The notes below the pieces were generated by a model. The model made no database searches. It was not told the origin of the DNA and saw only the letters and a list, made by a program, of their open reading frames with translations. Made by a program: the position numbers and the translations under genes. From NCBI GenBank assembly GCA_900768465.1, contig CAAGCY010000016.1, positions 6,311 to 70,310 of the forward strand: a stretch of 64,000 nucleotides of DNA, written 5' to 3'. Shown one piece after another: positions 17,167 to 25,016 of this stretch; the stretch's first letter is position 1, and each line of letters starts with the position of its first letter. The stretch comes from Alphaproteobacteria bacterium. GTDB taxonomy: Bacteria > Pseudomonadota > Alphaproteobacteria > CAAGCB01 > CAG-977.

Positions 17167-18467
17167 AGACGCCCGACTTTTTAACACGCGCCCTTGCCGT
17201 CGATCTGTTGTCCGCCGTCGTGCGCAAAGGAAAAGGGCTGGAGGAAGAATTTGCCGCTTTGATGGACAGGCAGGACAAAACCGCGCCTTTGGATGTTCGG
17301 GACAGGACTTTTGTGCGTCTGCTGGCGACGACGGCTTTGCGCCGCTTGGGGCAGATTGACGATTTGCTGCGGCGTTTTTTGAGCAAGCCTTTGCCTGACA
17401 AGGCGGCGTATGTAACGGATGTTTTACGCATCGCCGCCGCACAGATTGTTTTTTTGAACACGCCGCCGCACGCCGCCGTTTCAACTGCGGTTTCTTTGGT
17501 CAAAGGCGGGCTGTTCAAAGGCTTTGCGGGGCTGGTCAACGCCGTTTTACGCAAAGTCGCGCGCGACGGGGATGAAATCGCCGCCGCCCAAAATCCCGCC
17601 GCGCTGAACGTTCCCGATTGGCTGTTCAATCAATGGAGCGCGGAATACGGCAAAGCCGCCGCCCAAAAAATCGCTTTGGCGGGACTGGAGGAGGCGCCGC
17701 TGGACTTTACGGTCAAAGGCGATGTCCCTGAATGGGCGGAAAAGCTGGAGGCGGTTGTTATGCCGACGGGGACTTTGCGGCGCGAAAAATCCGCTTCCGT
17801 TCCCGCTTTGGCGGGGTTTGAAGACGGCGCGTGGTGGGTGCAGGATTTGTCCGCCGCTTTGCCCGCGACGCTGTTCGGGGATTTGCGGGGTAAAAAAGCC
17901 GCCGACGTGTGCGCCGCCCCCGGCGGAAAAACGGCTCAAATGGTTTTGGGCGGCGCGGATGTCGTCGCCGTCGATGTTTCCGCAAACCGCGTCAAACGGC
18001 TGAAAGAAAACTTGGACAGGCTGAAACTGCCCGCCAAAGTCGTTGTTTCGGATGCGCGCGTATGGGCGGAAAAGGAACAAAAGGCAAGCTTTGACGCGAT
18101 TTTGCTGGACGCGCCGTGTTCCGCGACGGGGACTTTGCGCCGCCACCCCGATGTGGTGTGCCACAGAACGCCCGCCGATGTCGAACGGCTGAACAAAACG
18201 CAAAAAGAGCTGTTGGAAACAATGCTGACTTTGCTGAAGCCCGACGGCGTTTTGGTGTATTGCGTTTGTTCCGTTTTGCCGTCCGAAGGGCGGGCGTTAA
18301 TCGACGGGGTTGTCAATGCGGGGCTTGCGGAACGCTTGCCTTTGACGAACGAAGTCCCCGCGGAAATGATTTCAAAAGCGGGCGATTTGACGGTTTTGCC
18401 GTATTTTTACGAACAAAGCGGCGGGTGCGACGGATTTTTCGCCGCCCGCTTGAAACGCAAAGGATAA
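17163..18467 (+). CDS. rsmB: 16S rRNA (cytosine-C5) methyltransferase
   Basis: A 434-residue RsmB/Sun protein that methylates C967 of 16S rRNA. Residues 1-140 form the NusB-like RNA-binding domain. The methyltransferase domain carries the SAM-binding DVCAAPGGKTAQM motif, LLDAPCSATGTLRRHPDV with one conserved cysteine, and VYCVCSVLPSEG with the other. The start overlaps the preceding stop as ATGA, which fixes it. Usual length for the family. Confidence 0.93.
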   Translation: MKTPDFLTRALAVDLLSAVVRKGKGLEEEFAALMDRQDKTAPLDVRDRTFVRLLATTALRRLGQIDDLLRRFLSKPLPDKAAYVTDVLRIAAAQIVFLNTPPHAAVSTAVSLVKGGLFKGFAGLVNAVLRKVARDGDEIAAAQNPAALNVPDWLFNQWSAEYGKAAAQKIALAGLEEAPLDFTVKGDVPEWAEKLEAVVMPTGTLRREKSASVPALAGFEDGAWWVQDLSAALPATLFGDLRGKKAADVCAAPGGKTAQMVLGGADVVAVDVSANRVKRLKENLDRLKLPAKVVVSDARVWAEKEQKASFDAILLDAPCSATGTLRRHPDVVCHRTPADVERLNKTQKELLETMLTLLKPDGVLVYCVCSVLPSEGRALIDGVVNAGLAERLPLTNEVPAEMISKAGDLTVLPYFYEQSGGCDGFFAARLKRKG

Positions 18468-18470
18468 AAA

Positions 18471-19067
18471 ATGGCTCAAACAATCCTGTATCCCTTTACC
18501 GAAGAGGACTTTAACGAAGCGACGGCGGAAAAGGTCGCAATGATAAAAGCTTTGCAAAAATCGGGCGAAGTCAATCCGCTTTGCGTCGTCGACAAAGAGG
18601 GAAAAATATCAAAACTGCTGAAAAAGGAACGCTTGGGATTCGAGGTCGTTCCCGTCGCAAAGCAGGTTTATCCGAACGATTTTTATCTTAAAGCGTTGTT
18701 CGTGCTGATGACAACGACTTTGGCGCAGTTCGCTTTTATCAGAATGCATAAAATCCAAACCCTGCATTGTTTCGATTTGGACACGCTGATGATGTGGGGC
18801 AATGCGGCGAAAATGTACCGTGTGCCGTATTTTGTTTCTTTGGACGATTTGCCGAAAACGGGAAAAATGGCGTCCATGCTGATAACGGATGCGAAATCCG
18901 TTGTTTGTGCGAACGACGATATTGTCAGCCGTTTGCCGCGCTTTGCCAAAAAGAAAGCGACAATCGCTCCCAAAGCGGAAGAACGCTTGCCGTTTTGGGC
19001 GGAACGCTATAATCTGTTGTCAAAGCCGTTTTCTTTCACGCAGTCGACGGGACTGCCGAATAAATAA
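18471..19067 (+). CDS. glycosyltransferase N-lobe-like protein
   Basis: A 198-residue soluble protein. The segment IQTLHCFDLDTLMMWGNAAKMYRVPYFVSLDD, followed by a stretch ending in VVCANDDIVSRL, resembles the N-terminal Rossmann lobe of GT4 (GT-B) glycosyltransferases, where a DLD-type motif precedes the linker. The C-terminal nucleotide-sugar-binding lobe is absent, so it is either a truncated remnant or a stand-alone half. The start follows AAAGGATAAAAA at the end of rsmB. Assignment is by pattern only. Confidence 0.7.
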   Translation: MAQTILYPFTEEDFNEATAEKVAMIKALQKSGEVNPLCVVDKEGKISKLLKKERLGFEVVPVAKQVYPNDFYLKALFVLMTTTLAQFAFIRMHKIQTLHCFDLDTLMMWGNAAKMYRVPYFVSLDDLPKTGKMASMLITDAKSVVCANDDIVSRLPRFAKKKATIAPKAEERLPFWAERYNLLSKPFSFTQSTGLPNK

Positions 19068-19080
19068 GGGGAAAAATCCT

Positions 19081-19617
19081 TTGCTGAAAAAAGTTTTGTT
19101 TGCATTTGTTGCTTTGTTTTCTTTTCCGTTAAATGCGGAAGTGCTGATTGACGCGCAAAAAGTTCAGCATATCGGCGTGTTTGACGATTGGAACGCGTAT
19201 ATTTACACCTCTAAAAAGGACAAAGTGTGCTTTGTGTCGTCGATGCCTTTGCGGTCGACGGGCGAATATACGCGCCGCGGCGATGTGTTTTTGCTGATTT
19301 CCAGCCGCCCGAACGAAGAAATCTACGATACGGTGACTTTTGTGGCGGGCTATACGTTTATGCCGCGTTCCGAAGCTCTGCTGCGCGTCGGAAAAGTCAA
19401 AGCCGATTTGTTTACCAGCGAAGACACCGCTTGGGCTAAAAATATGAAAACCGACGCGGAAATAGCCCGCGCGATGAATACGGGCGTTCGTTTGACGGTC
19501 AAAGGGGTGACCGTTCAAGGCATTGAAACACACGATGTTTTTTCGCTCAAAGGCTTTAACAACGCGATGGAGGCGATTAACCGCCTGTGCCGTCAGCCCG
19601 CCGGAAAAAATGAATAG
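19081..19617 (+). CDS. IalB-family secreted protein
   Basis: About 178 residues with a signal peptide (KKVLFAFVALFSFPLNA) and a mature domain of the invasion-associated locus B family, common in alphaproteobacteria and located in the periplasm or on the surface. Seen family features are FDDWNAY near the start of the mature part, VAGYTF, TSEDTAWAKN, MNTGVRLTVKGVTVQG and the terminal SLKGFNNAMEAINRLC. The start is taken as TTG 19081, with AAGGGG upstream. No ATG is available before the signal peptide. The role in non-pathogens is unclear. Confidence 0.8.
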   Translation: MLKKVLFAFVALFSFPLNAEVLIDAQKVQHIGVFDDWNAYIYTSKKDKVCFVSSMPLRSTGEYTRRGDVFLLISSRPNEEIYDTVTFVAGYTFMPRSEALLRVGKVKADLFTSEDTAWAKNMKTDAEIARAMNTGVRLTVKGVTVQGIETHDVFSLKGFNNAMEAINRLCRQPAGKNE

Positions 19618-19675
19618 CAACCGACGCGGGGAAGTGCTACACTTCCGTTAAGAATCGAATCAAGAGGTGAAAACA

Positions 19676-20122
19676 ATGACCGCTGAAAACAATCCCGTTC
19701 GTCAGGAATTCATTGATATGTACGAAGAAAACCTTATCAACGAAATGGATGCGAAAGGGGATGACGTGTCCGAGGACGAAGAACGCACGATGCGTGTCAA
19801 CGCCATGGTGGATACCGCTTTGCAGGTGCGCAAGGACATGGATCCGTTGCTGGCGACCCGTTTGAAATCGTTGGAAAATCTGAAGGAATACAAACAATAC
19901 CTGCTGTCCGAATTCAAACTGTTCGGCGCGATTGACAAAGCCAAAGTAGGTAAAATCTTTGCCGAATATCTGTTGTTCGCGCTGTTGGACGAATTCGAGG
20001 TTGACGACAATGTCGATTTCGACGTGTTCGGCGGCGAACTGGATGCGGCTTATGCCAAAATGCCCTATGAGTATCAGGATTTGCGCCGCATTTATCCGTG
20101 GGGTGTTTTAATTGACGACTAA
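19676..20122 (+). CDS. acidic protein of unknown function
   Basis: A 148-residue, strongly acidic soluble protein, mainly helical in appearance, with no signal peptide or membrane span. ATG 19676 sits behind AAGAGGTG, and a GTG inside that site is rejected. A hairpin (GGAAGTG/CACTTCC, 19630-19646) lies upstream. The gene ends tail-to-tail with the dehydrogenase gene, their stops overlapping by four bases. Family not recognised. Confidence 0.75.
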   Translation: MTAENNPVRQEFIDMYEENLINEMDAKGDDVSEDEERTMRVNAMVDTALQVRKDMDPLLATRLKSLENLKEYKQYLLSEFKLFGAIDKAKVGKIFAEYLLFALLDEFEVDDNVDFDVFGGELDAAYAKMPYEYQDLRRIYPWGVLIDD

Positions 20123-20883
20123 GCCTTTTTGGGCAGTTTCGACAACAGGATTTCCGCTATCGGCGCGGGCAGACAGCTCATCAGCCAGACGGAAAGCGCA
20201 AGCAGGGGCGGGAAAGTAATCCGCCCTTTGTTTTTTGCCAATCCCTTGGCGATGATGTCGGCGGCGCGCGGCGCTTCCATCAAAAACGGCATGGGAAATT
20301 TGTTTTTCGCCGTAATGCGCGATTTGACGAATCCGGGGCATATTACGTTGATTTCCAATCCTTCGGGCTTCATTGCCCCGCGCAGAGCTTCGCCCCATGC
20401 GCGCACGGCGTTTTTCGATCCCGAATAGGCGGGGGCTGACGGCAGTCCGCGGTATCCCGCCAGCGAGCTTGTCATCGCGATTTGTCCTTTGCGGCGGGGT
20501 TTCATTCGTTCCAAAGCGGGCAGGACGGTGTTTAAAACGCCGTTGACGTTGACGGCGAAAATCAAGCGGGTTGTTTTTGCCGATTCGATGTTTCCGTCCC
20601 CCGGTCCCGCCGAAACGCCCGCGTTGGCGATAACCAAATCCAGCGGGGCGGTTTCATCGCAGCGCGTTATCCAATCCGCCGTTTGCTTTTCGTCGGTAAC
20701 GTCGATTTGTTCGGCGTAAACGACCGCGCCTTTGGCTTCGCACGCCTGTTTGACGGCTTGAACGCGGTCGGCGTTTCGTCCGCACAAGAACAAAACCGTG
20801 TCCTTTGCGGCGTAATGAATCGCCAAAGCTTCGCCTATGCCGCTGGATGCGCCCGTGATTAAAATATGCTGCGGATTTTTCAT
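20119..20883 (-). CDS. short-chain dehydrogenase/reductase
   Basis: A 254-residue SDR. The cofactor loop is TGASSGIGEA near the N-terminus, NAGVSAGPG follows, the catalytic serine lies in AMTSSLAG and the tyrosine and lysine in AYSGSKNA (YxxxK). NADP use is suggested by the GRNADR arginine after the second strand. Residues after 215 form a hydrophobic segment (LLALSVWLMSCLPAPIAEILL) that may attach the protein to the membrane, as in other SDRs acting on lipids or quinones. Substrate unknown. Confidence 0.9.
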   Translation of the reverse strand: MKNPQHILITGASSGIGEALAIHYAAKDTVLFLCGRNADRVQAVKQACEAKGAVVYAEQIDVTDEKQTADWITRCDETAPLDLVIANAGVSAGPGDGNIESAKTTRLIFAVNVNGVLNTVLPALERMKPRRKGQIAMTSSLAGYRGLPSAPAYSGSKNAVRAWGEALRGAMKPEGLEINVICPGFVKSRITAKNKFPMPFLMEAPRAADIIAKGLAKNKGRITFPPLLALSVWLMSCLPAPIAEILLSKLPKKA

Positions 20884-20951
20884 TTTTGCTTTCCCTTATC
20901 AAGCTTATTTGGCTATAACTTAAAGCAAACGGTTTAAAGGAACTTTAAAAA

Positions 20952-21788
20952 ATGGAAAGTATGACAGGATTTGCCTGCGTCAAAGCGGGACGGTGGATTT
21001 GGACTCTGCGCTCCGTCAACGCCAAAGGGCTGGATGTACGCACCAGACTGGCGGTTGACAGCTTGGACAACGATGTGCGCGCCGTGTTGCGTCAAAATTT
21101 TGCGCGCGGCACGATAACGGTGGCTTTGGATACGGACGACGCGGCGGGAACGCTGAGCGTCAATTCGGATTTTTTGGAAACGCTGTGCCGCGAGGCTTTG
21201 CGCCAAGCCGAACGCTATCCGTCTTTTCACGTCGGTGATTTGGCGACGCTGATGACCGTCAAAGGCGTGGTCGAATCGGGACAGCCCAAGGCGGAGGAAG
21301 ACGCGCTGAAACAGGCGTTGAAACAAGCGGCGGCGGAATTGAAAAAAGCCCGCTTGGCAGAAGGCGAAAAGCTGAAAAAATGTCTGTCCGAAATCGTCGA
21401 TTCCATTGAAGCTTTGGTGAAAACGGCGGAAACGCGCGCCGATGCTCAGAACGAAAAAATCCGCCAAACGCTGAAAGCGCAGTACGAATCGTTGAAAGAC
21501 GCCGCGCCGCTGCCCGAAGAACGGTTCTTGCAGGAAGTGACGGCGTGGATGCTGCGCGCCGATGTGCGCGAAGAACTCGATCGGCTGAAAGCCCATGTCG
21601 AAACCGCCCGCGAATTGTTCGGGCAGGACGGATCCGTCGGGCGCAAGCTGGACTTTTTGTGTCAGGAATTCAACCGCGAAGCCAACACGCTTTGCTCGAA
21701 ATCGGCGGATATCGAACTGACGCGGACGGGGCTGGCTTTAAAGTCGGAAATCGACCGTTTGCGCGAACAAATCCAAAATATCGAATAA
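20952..21788 (+). CDS. YicC/YloC family endoribonuclease
   Basis: A 278-residue YicC-family protein. It begins MESMTGFACVK and keeps SVNAKGLDVRTRL near residues 22-34 and the C-terminal RKLDFLCQEFNREANTL-SKS block. Members from other bacteria are endoribonucleases. It is followed by gmk after an AAAGGAGA site, the order found in most alphaproteobacteria and in E. coli relatives. Start behind AAAGGAAC. Confidence 0.93.
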   Translation: MESMTGFACVKAGRWIWTLRSVNAKGLDVRTRLAVDSLDNDVRAVLRQNFARGTITVALDTDDAAGTLSVNSDFLETLCREALRQAERYPSFHVGDLATLMTVKGVVESGQPKAEEDALKQALKQAAAELKKARLAEGEKLKKCLSEIVDSIEALVKTAETRADAQNEKIRQTLKAQYESLKDAAPLPEERFLQEVTAWMLRADVREELDRLKAHVETARELFGQDGSVGRKLDFLCQEFNREANTLCSKSADIELTRTGLALKSEIDRLREQIQNIE

Positions 21789-21799
21789 AGGAGAACGCT

Positions 21800-22432
21800 A
21801 TGATTAACAACGGAATTGCAAGACGCGGCTTGATGTTGGTGCTTTCGTCGCCGTCGGGGACAGGAAAAACGGCGATTTCCCACCGTATTTTGGACAGCGA
21901 TCCGAATTTCTTTTTGTCCGTGTCCGCTACGACCCGCGCCCCGCGCGCCGGTGAAGTCGACGGCAAGGATTATTTCTTTGTTACCCGTGAACAATACGAC
22001 GAAATGGTTCGAAACGGCGAGTTTTTGGAACACGCCGAATTTTGCGGCAACTGCTACGGCACGCCCGCAAAACCCGTCCAAGCCGCCCTTGGCGCGGGCA
22101 AAGACGTTTTGTTCGATATCGAATGGCAGGGCGCGCGCCAGCTGGCGCAAACCGCCCGCGACGACGTGGTCAGCGTTTCGATTTTGCCGCCGTCGTTGCC
22201 CGAACTGGAACAACGCTTGATTCACCGCAACGATTCCCCCGAAAACGTCAAAAAACGTATGGCGACCGCCGCGACCGAAGCCGCTCATTGGCAGGAATAC
22301 GACTATGTCGTCATCAATCAAGATCTGGACGAATGTGTCGAGGCGGTTAAATCGATTTTAACGGCAGAACGATTGAAACGTTTGCGCCAAATCGGATTGC
22401 AAGCCTTTGTAAATAAAATGCTTTCCGCTTGA
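21800..22432 (+). CDS. gmk: guanylate kinase
   Basis: A 210-residue kinase that phosphorylates GMP to GDP. The P-loop is SSPSGTGKTA, followed by SVSATTRAPRAGEVDG and YGT, which bind GMP, and a lid with RLIHRNDSPENVKKRM. ATG 21800 lies behind AAAGGAGA just after yicC. A longer in-frame extension covers the end of yicC and is rejected. Length is typical. Confidence 0.97.
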   Translation: MINNGIARRGLMLVLSSPSGTGKTAISHRILDSDPNFFLSVSATTRAPRAGEVDGKDYFFVTREQYDEMVRNGEFLEHAEFCGNCYGTPAKPVQAALGAGKDVLFDIEWQGARQLAQTARDDVVSVSILPPSLPELEQRLIHRNDSPENVKKRMATAATEAAHWQEYDYVVINQDLDECVEAVKSILTAERLKRLRQIGLQAFVNKMLSA

Positions 22433-22489
22433 CATTCAAAATTTTTTGGACAAAAATAAAGAAAATTTTGAAGAAAAAGGAGTTGTTCG

Positions 22490-24355
22490 ATGACTGAAGA
22501 AATGCCGAAGTGGGACTTGAGCGATTTGTACGAATCCATGGATTCGCCCGAATTGAAAAAGGATATGGCGGCGCTCAGCGCGGGGGCAACCCGTTTTGAA
22601 ACCCGTTACAAAGGCGGGCTGAGCGAATTGTCGCCCGCGGAATTCGGAAAATCCATCGTCGAATACGAAAAACTGAACGAAACGGCGCAAAAGCTGGATA
22701 CTTACGCGTATTTGATGCATTCGACGAACATGAACGATCCCGTTGTTTCGGGCTTTTACCAAAACGTGCAGGAAAAAGGAAACGACGTTGCGGGAAAAAT
22801 GCTGTTCTATACGTTGGAAATCAACAAGCTCAGCGATTCGGAACTGAAGGACAAACTGTCCGACGAAACGGTGCGGGACTATGCGCCGTGGCTGGAAAAC
22901 GTCCGCGCGGGACGCGAACACCAGTTACCCGAAAACTTGGAAAAAATGTTGCTGGACAAATCGATGAGCAGCGCGACCGCGTGGAACCGTTTGTACGACG
23001 AAACCATGGCGGGACTGCGCTTTAACGTCGGCGGCAAACAGCTGACCGAACCCGAAGCGTCCGCTTTGATGTCGTCGCCCGATATGGAAACCCGCCACGA
23101 AGCGGGCGCGGAAATCGATCGCGTGATGAAGCGGAATATGCCCGTGTTCGCTTTGATTACCAACACGTTGGCGAAAGACAAGCAAATCGAGGACGAATGG
23201 CGCGGCTACAAACGCCCGATTTCCGAACGCAACGTCGCCAATCAGGTCGAAGACGAAGTCGTCGACGCTTTGGTCGATTCCGTTGTGGACAGCCATGCGG
23301 ACATTTCTCACCGCTATTATAAAATGAAAGCCGACTGGCTGGGCGTGGACAAACTGGAATACTGGGACAGAAACGCTCCGATTCCGGGGGTTGAGGGGCG
23401 CAAATACACGTGGGACGAAGCCAAAGCCACCGTTTTGGCGGCGTACAACGAATTTTCGCCCGAAATGGCGGCTATCGGCAAAAAGTTTTTCGATAACAAC
23501 TGGATTGACGTCGCCCCCAAAGAAGGCAAAGAAGGCGGGGCGTACGCTCATCCCGCCGTGCCGTCCGCGCATCCGTATCTGATGCTGAATTTTATGGGCA
23601 GTTCGGGCGACGTGATGACGCTGGCGCACGAATTGGGACACGGCGTCCACCAGTATTTGGCGCGCAAACAGGGGCTTTTGAAGTCCGAAACGCCGATTAC
23701 GCTGGCTGAAACGGCATCCATTTTCGGCGAAATGATGACGTTCAAATATATGCTGAAGCACGAAAAAGATCCCAAACAGCGCTTTGCGATGCTGGCGGAA
23801 AAAACGGGTTCCATGCTGAACACGACCGTGCGTCAAATCGCTTTCCACCGCTTTGAAACCGACGTTCACTCCACCCGCCGCAAGGAAGGCGAACTGTCGC
23901 CCGACAAGCTCAACGCGATATGGACGAAAACGCAGACCGAAGCTTTGGGACCCGCCGTGAAAAACGACGATCGCTCCAGTTCGGCGTGGGCGACGATTCC
24001 GCACATGGTTCACACGCCGTTTTATGTGTACGGCTACGCGTTCGGCGATTGCCTGGTCAATTCCCTGTACAATGTGTACGAGGAGGGCAAAGTCAAGGAT
24101 TTCCCGAACAAGTATATGGAAATGCTGGGAAAAGGCGGATCGGAACGCCATAAGTCCATGCTCAAACCGTTCGGATTGGACGCTTCCAAATCCGATTTTT
24201 GGAAGAAAGGCTTGAACGTCATCAAGGGCTTTGTCGACGAACTGGAAGTGCTGACCGACGAGCTGGGGATGAACAAAAACAAAGCCAAAGGGCAAACGCA
24301 AGGGCAGGCGAAAGTCAATCCCGTCCTTGTTGCCGCGGCTCAGAAACAGCGTTAA
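22490..24355 (+). CDS. pepF: oligoendopeptidase F, M3 family
   Basis: A 621-residue zinc peptidase that cleaves oligopeptides in the cytosol. The zinc motif HELGHGVHQ starts at residue 380, and the third ligand is the glutamate in ETASIFGEMM. AHPAVPSAHPYLMLNFMGS precedes the motif, as in the family. A glutamine- and alanine-rich tail closes the protein. AAAAGGAG precedes the start. The CsoR-like gene follows after 11 bases and probably shares its transcript. Confidence 0.95.
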   Translation: MTEEMPKWDLSDLYESMDSPELKKDMAALSAGATRFETRYKGGLSELSPAEFGKSIVEYEKLNETAQKLDTYAYLMHSTNMNDPVVSGFYQNVQEKGNDVAGKMLFYTLEINKLSDSELKDKLSDETVRDYAPWLENVRAGREHQLPENLEKMLLDKSMSSATAWNRLYDETMAGLRFNVGGKQLTEPEASALMSSPDMETRHEAGAEIDRVMKRNMPVFALITNTLAKDKQIEDEWRGYKRPISERNVANQVEDEVVDALVDSVVDSHADISHRYYKMKADWLGVDKLEYWDRNAPIPGVEGRKYTWDEAKATVLAAYNEFSPEMAAIGKKFFDNNWIDVAPKEGKEGGAYAHPAVPSAHPYLMLNFMGSSGDVMTLAHELGHGVHQYLARKQGLLKSETPITLAETASIFGEMMTFKYMLKHEKDPKQRFAMLAEKTGSMLNTTVRQIAFHRFETDVHSTRRKEGELSPDKLNAIWTKTQTEALGPAVKNDDRSSSAWATIPHMVHTPFYVYGYAFGDCLVNSLYNVYEEGKVKDFPNKYMEMLGKGGSERHKSMLKPFGLDASKSDFWKKGLNVIKGFVDELEVLTDELGMNKNKAKGQTQGQAKVNPVLVAAAQKQR

Positions 24356-24366
24356 AGGAATAAAAA

Positions 24367-24636
24367 ATGGTCGAATATGTTTCATCGACAGCGGGCGAAC
24401 TGCAGACCCGATTGAATCGTATTTCGGGACAAATCGAAGGAATCAAGAAAATGATTTCCGACAAACGCGAAACAACCGAGGTTTTAACCCAGTTGCGCGC
24501 GGTTCGCGCCGCCGTCAAGGGCATGGAAACGGCGCTGTTGACCGATTTGCTGCACGGCAAGGCAAAGAAACTGTCCGCCGCCAGACGCGACGAACAAATC
24601 GAGGAACTGCTCGCTTTGTTGCGCCGATACGGATAA
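24367..24636 (+). CDS. CsoR/RcnR-family regulator lacking metal ligands
   Basis: An 89-residue all-helical protein of the DUF156 family, whose known members are tetrameric repressors that sense copper, nickel, formaldehyde or sulfide. The core RLNRISGQIEGIKKMI, followed by VLTQLRAVRAAVKGME, is clear. The usual cysteine of helix 2 is threonine here (KRETTEVL), the helix 3 histidine and cysteine aligned with CsoR are leucine and lysine (LLTDLLHGK), and there is no cysteine in the whole protein. It may sense something else or act constitutively. It follows pepF by 11 bases, with no transporter adjacent. Confidence 0.85.
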   Translation: MVEYVSSTAGELQTRLNRISGQIEGIKKMISDKRETTEVLTQLRAVRAAVKGMETALLTDLLHGKAKKLSAARRDEQIEELLALLRRYG

Positions 24637-24641
24637 GCAAC

Positions 24642-24669
24642 AAAAAGCCTGCCGAACGGCAGGCTTTTT
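24642..24669. terminator. bidirectional terminator between csoR-like and yjfB-like genes
   Basis: AAAAAGCCTGCCG (24642-24654) pairs with CGGCAGGCTTTTT (24657-24669). A-run and T-run on either side let it stop transcription from both directions. Confidence 0.93.
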
Positions 24670-24686
24670 GATTCTTAAACAAGGAT

Positions 24687-24878
24687 TTAAACCAGAATAT
24701 CCAAAACCGCGCCGCGACCGTCCGCGGCGGTCGGCGCCGGAGCGGCGTTTTCGGCAACCATATTCACCAGCTGTTGCTGTTGGTTCAGGGTGTTTTTCAA
24801 TGAAGCCATGGCAACGGATTGCTGAATCATTTGCATTTGCGCCGCGACAACTTGCTGAGCCATATCGGAAATATCCAT
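24687..24878 (-). CDS. YjfB-like putative motility peptide
   Basis: A 63-residue protein beginning MDISDMAQQVVAAQMQMIQQ, then a helix (SVAMASLKNTLNQQQQLVNM) and an alanine-proline tail. It matches the pattern of the YjfB putative motility protein family, short peptides found near flagellar genes. AAGGAGCG precedes the start. flbT and a flagellin lie 2 kb away on the same strand, which fits a flagellar role. The match is by pattern. Confidence 0.7.
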   Translation of the reverse strand: MDISDMAQQVVAAQMQMIQQSVAMASLKNTLNQQQQLVNMVAENAAPAPTAADGRGAVLDILV

Positions 24879-24899
24879 AAAACGCTCCTTCTCAACTCT

Positions 24900-24928
24900 T
24901 TTTTACAGTGTAAGATTTTTTTTGCCAA
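24900..24928 (-). promoter_or_regulatory. candidate sigma-70 promoter for the yjfB-like gene
   Basis: On the minus strand TTGGCA (24923-24928) is followed after 17 bases by TAAAAA (24900-24905), about 20 bases upstream of the gene start. Both boxes deviate from consensus. Confidence 0.4.
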
Positions 24929-24987
24929 AAAGCAACTTTTCGTTAAGAAAAAGTTTAAATCCGAGACTTTGTGCGGAGTCGTCATAA

Positions 24988-25013
24988 AAAAAGGAGCCTA
25001 TTGGCTCCTTTTT
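24988..25013 (-). terminator. terminator after the threonine-synthase-like gene
   Basis: AAAAAGGAGCC (24988-24998) and GGCTCCTTTTT (25003-25013) form an 11-pair stem around a TATT loop, four bases past the stop of the minus-strand gene. Confidence 0.93.
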
Positions 25014-25016
25014 AAC

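Noticed and set aside
19630..19646. GGAAGTG/CACTTCC hairpin as a terminator after the IalB-like gene
   Set aside because: A seven-pair stem without a following T-run. Could be a chance or regulatory hairpin.
22429..22470. TTGACA at the end of gmk as a promoter for pepF
   Set aside because: No good -10 box at the right distance. The AT-rich inverted repeat nearby is too weak to call.
22925..24385. Long antisense open frame opposite pepF
   Set aside because: It is the shadow of a clear zinc peptidase gene, has low-complexity basic composition and no ribosome site.
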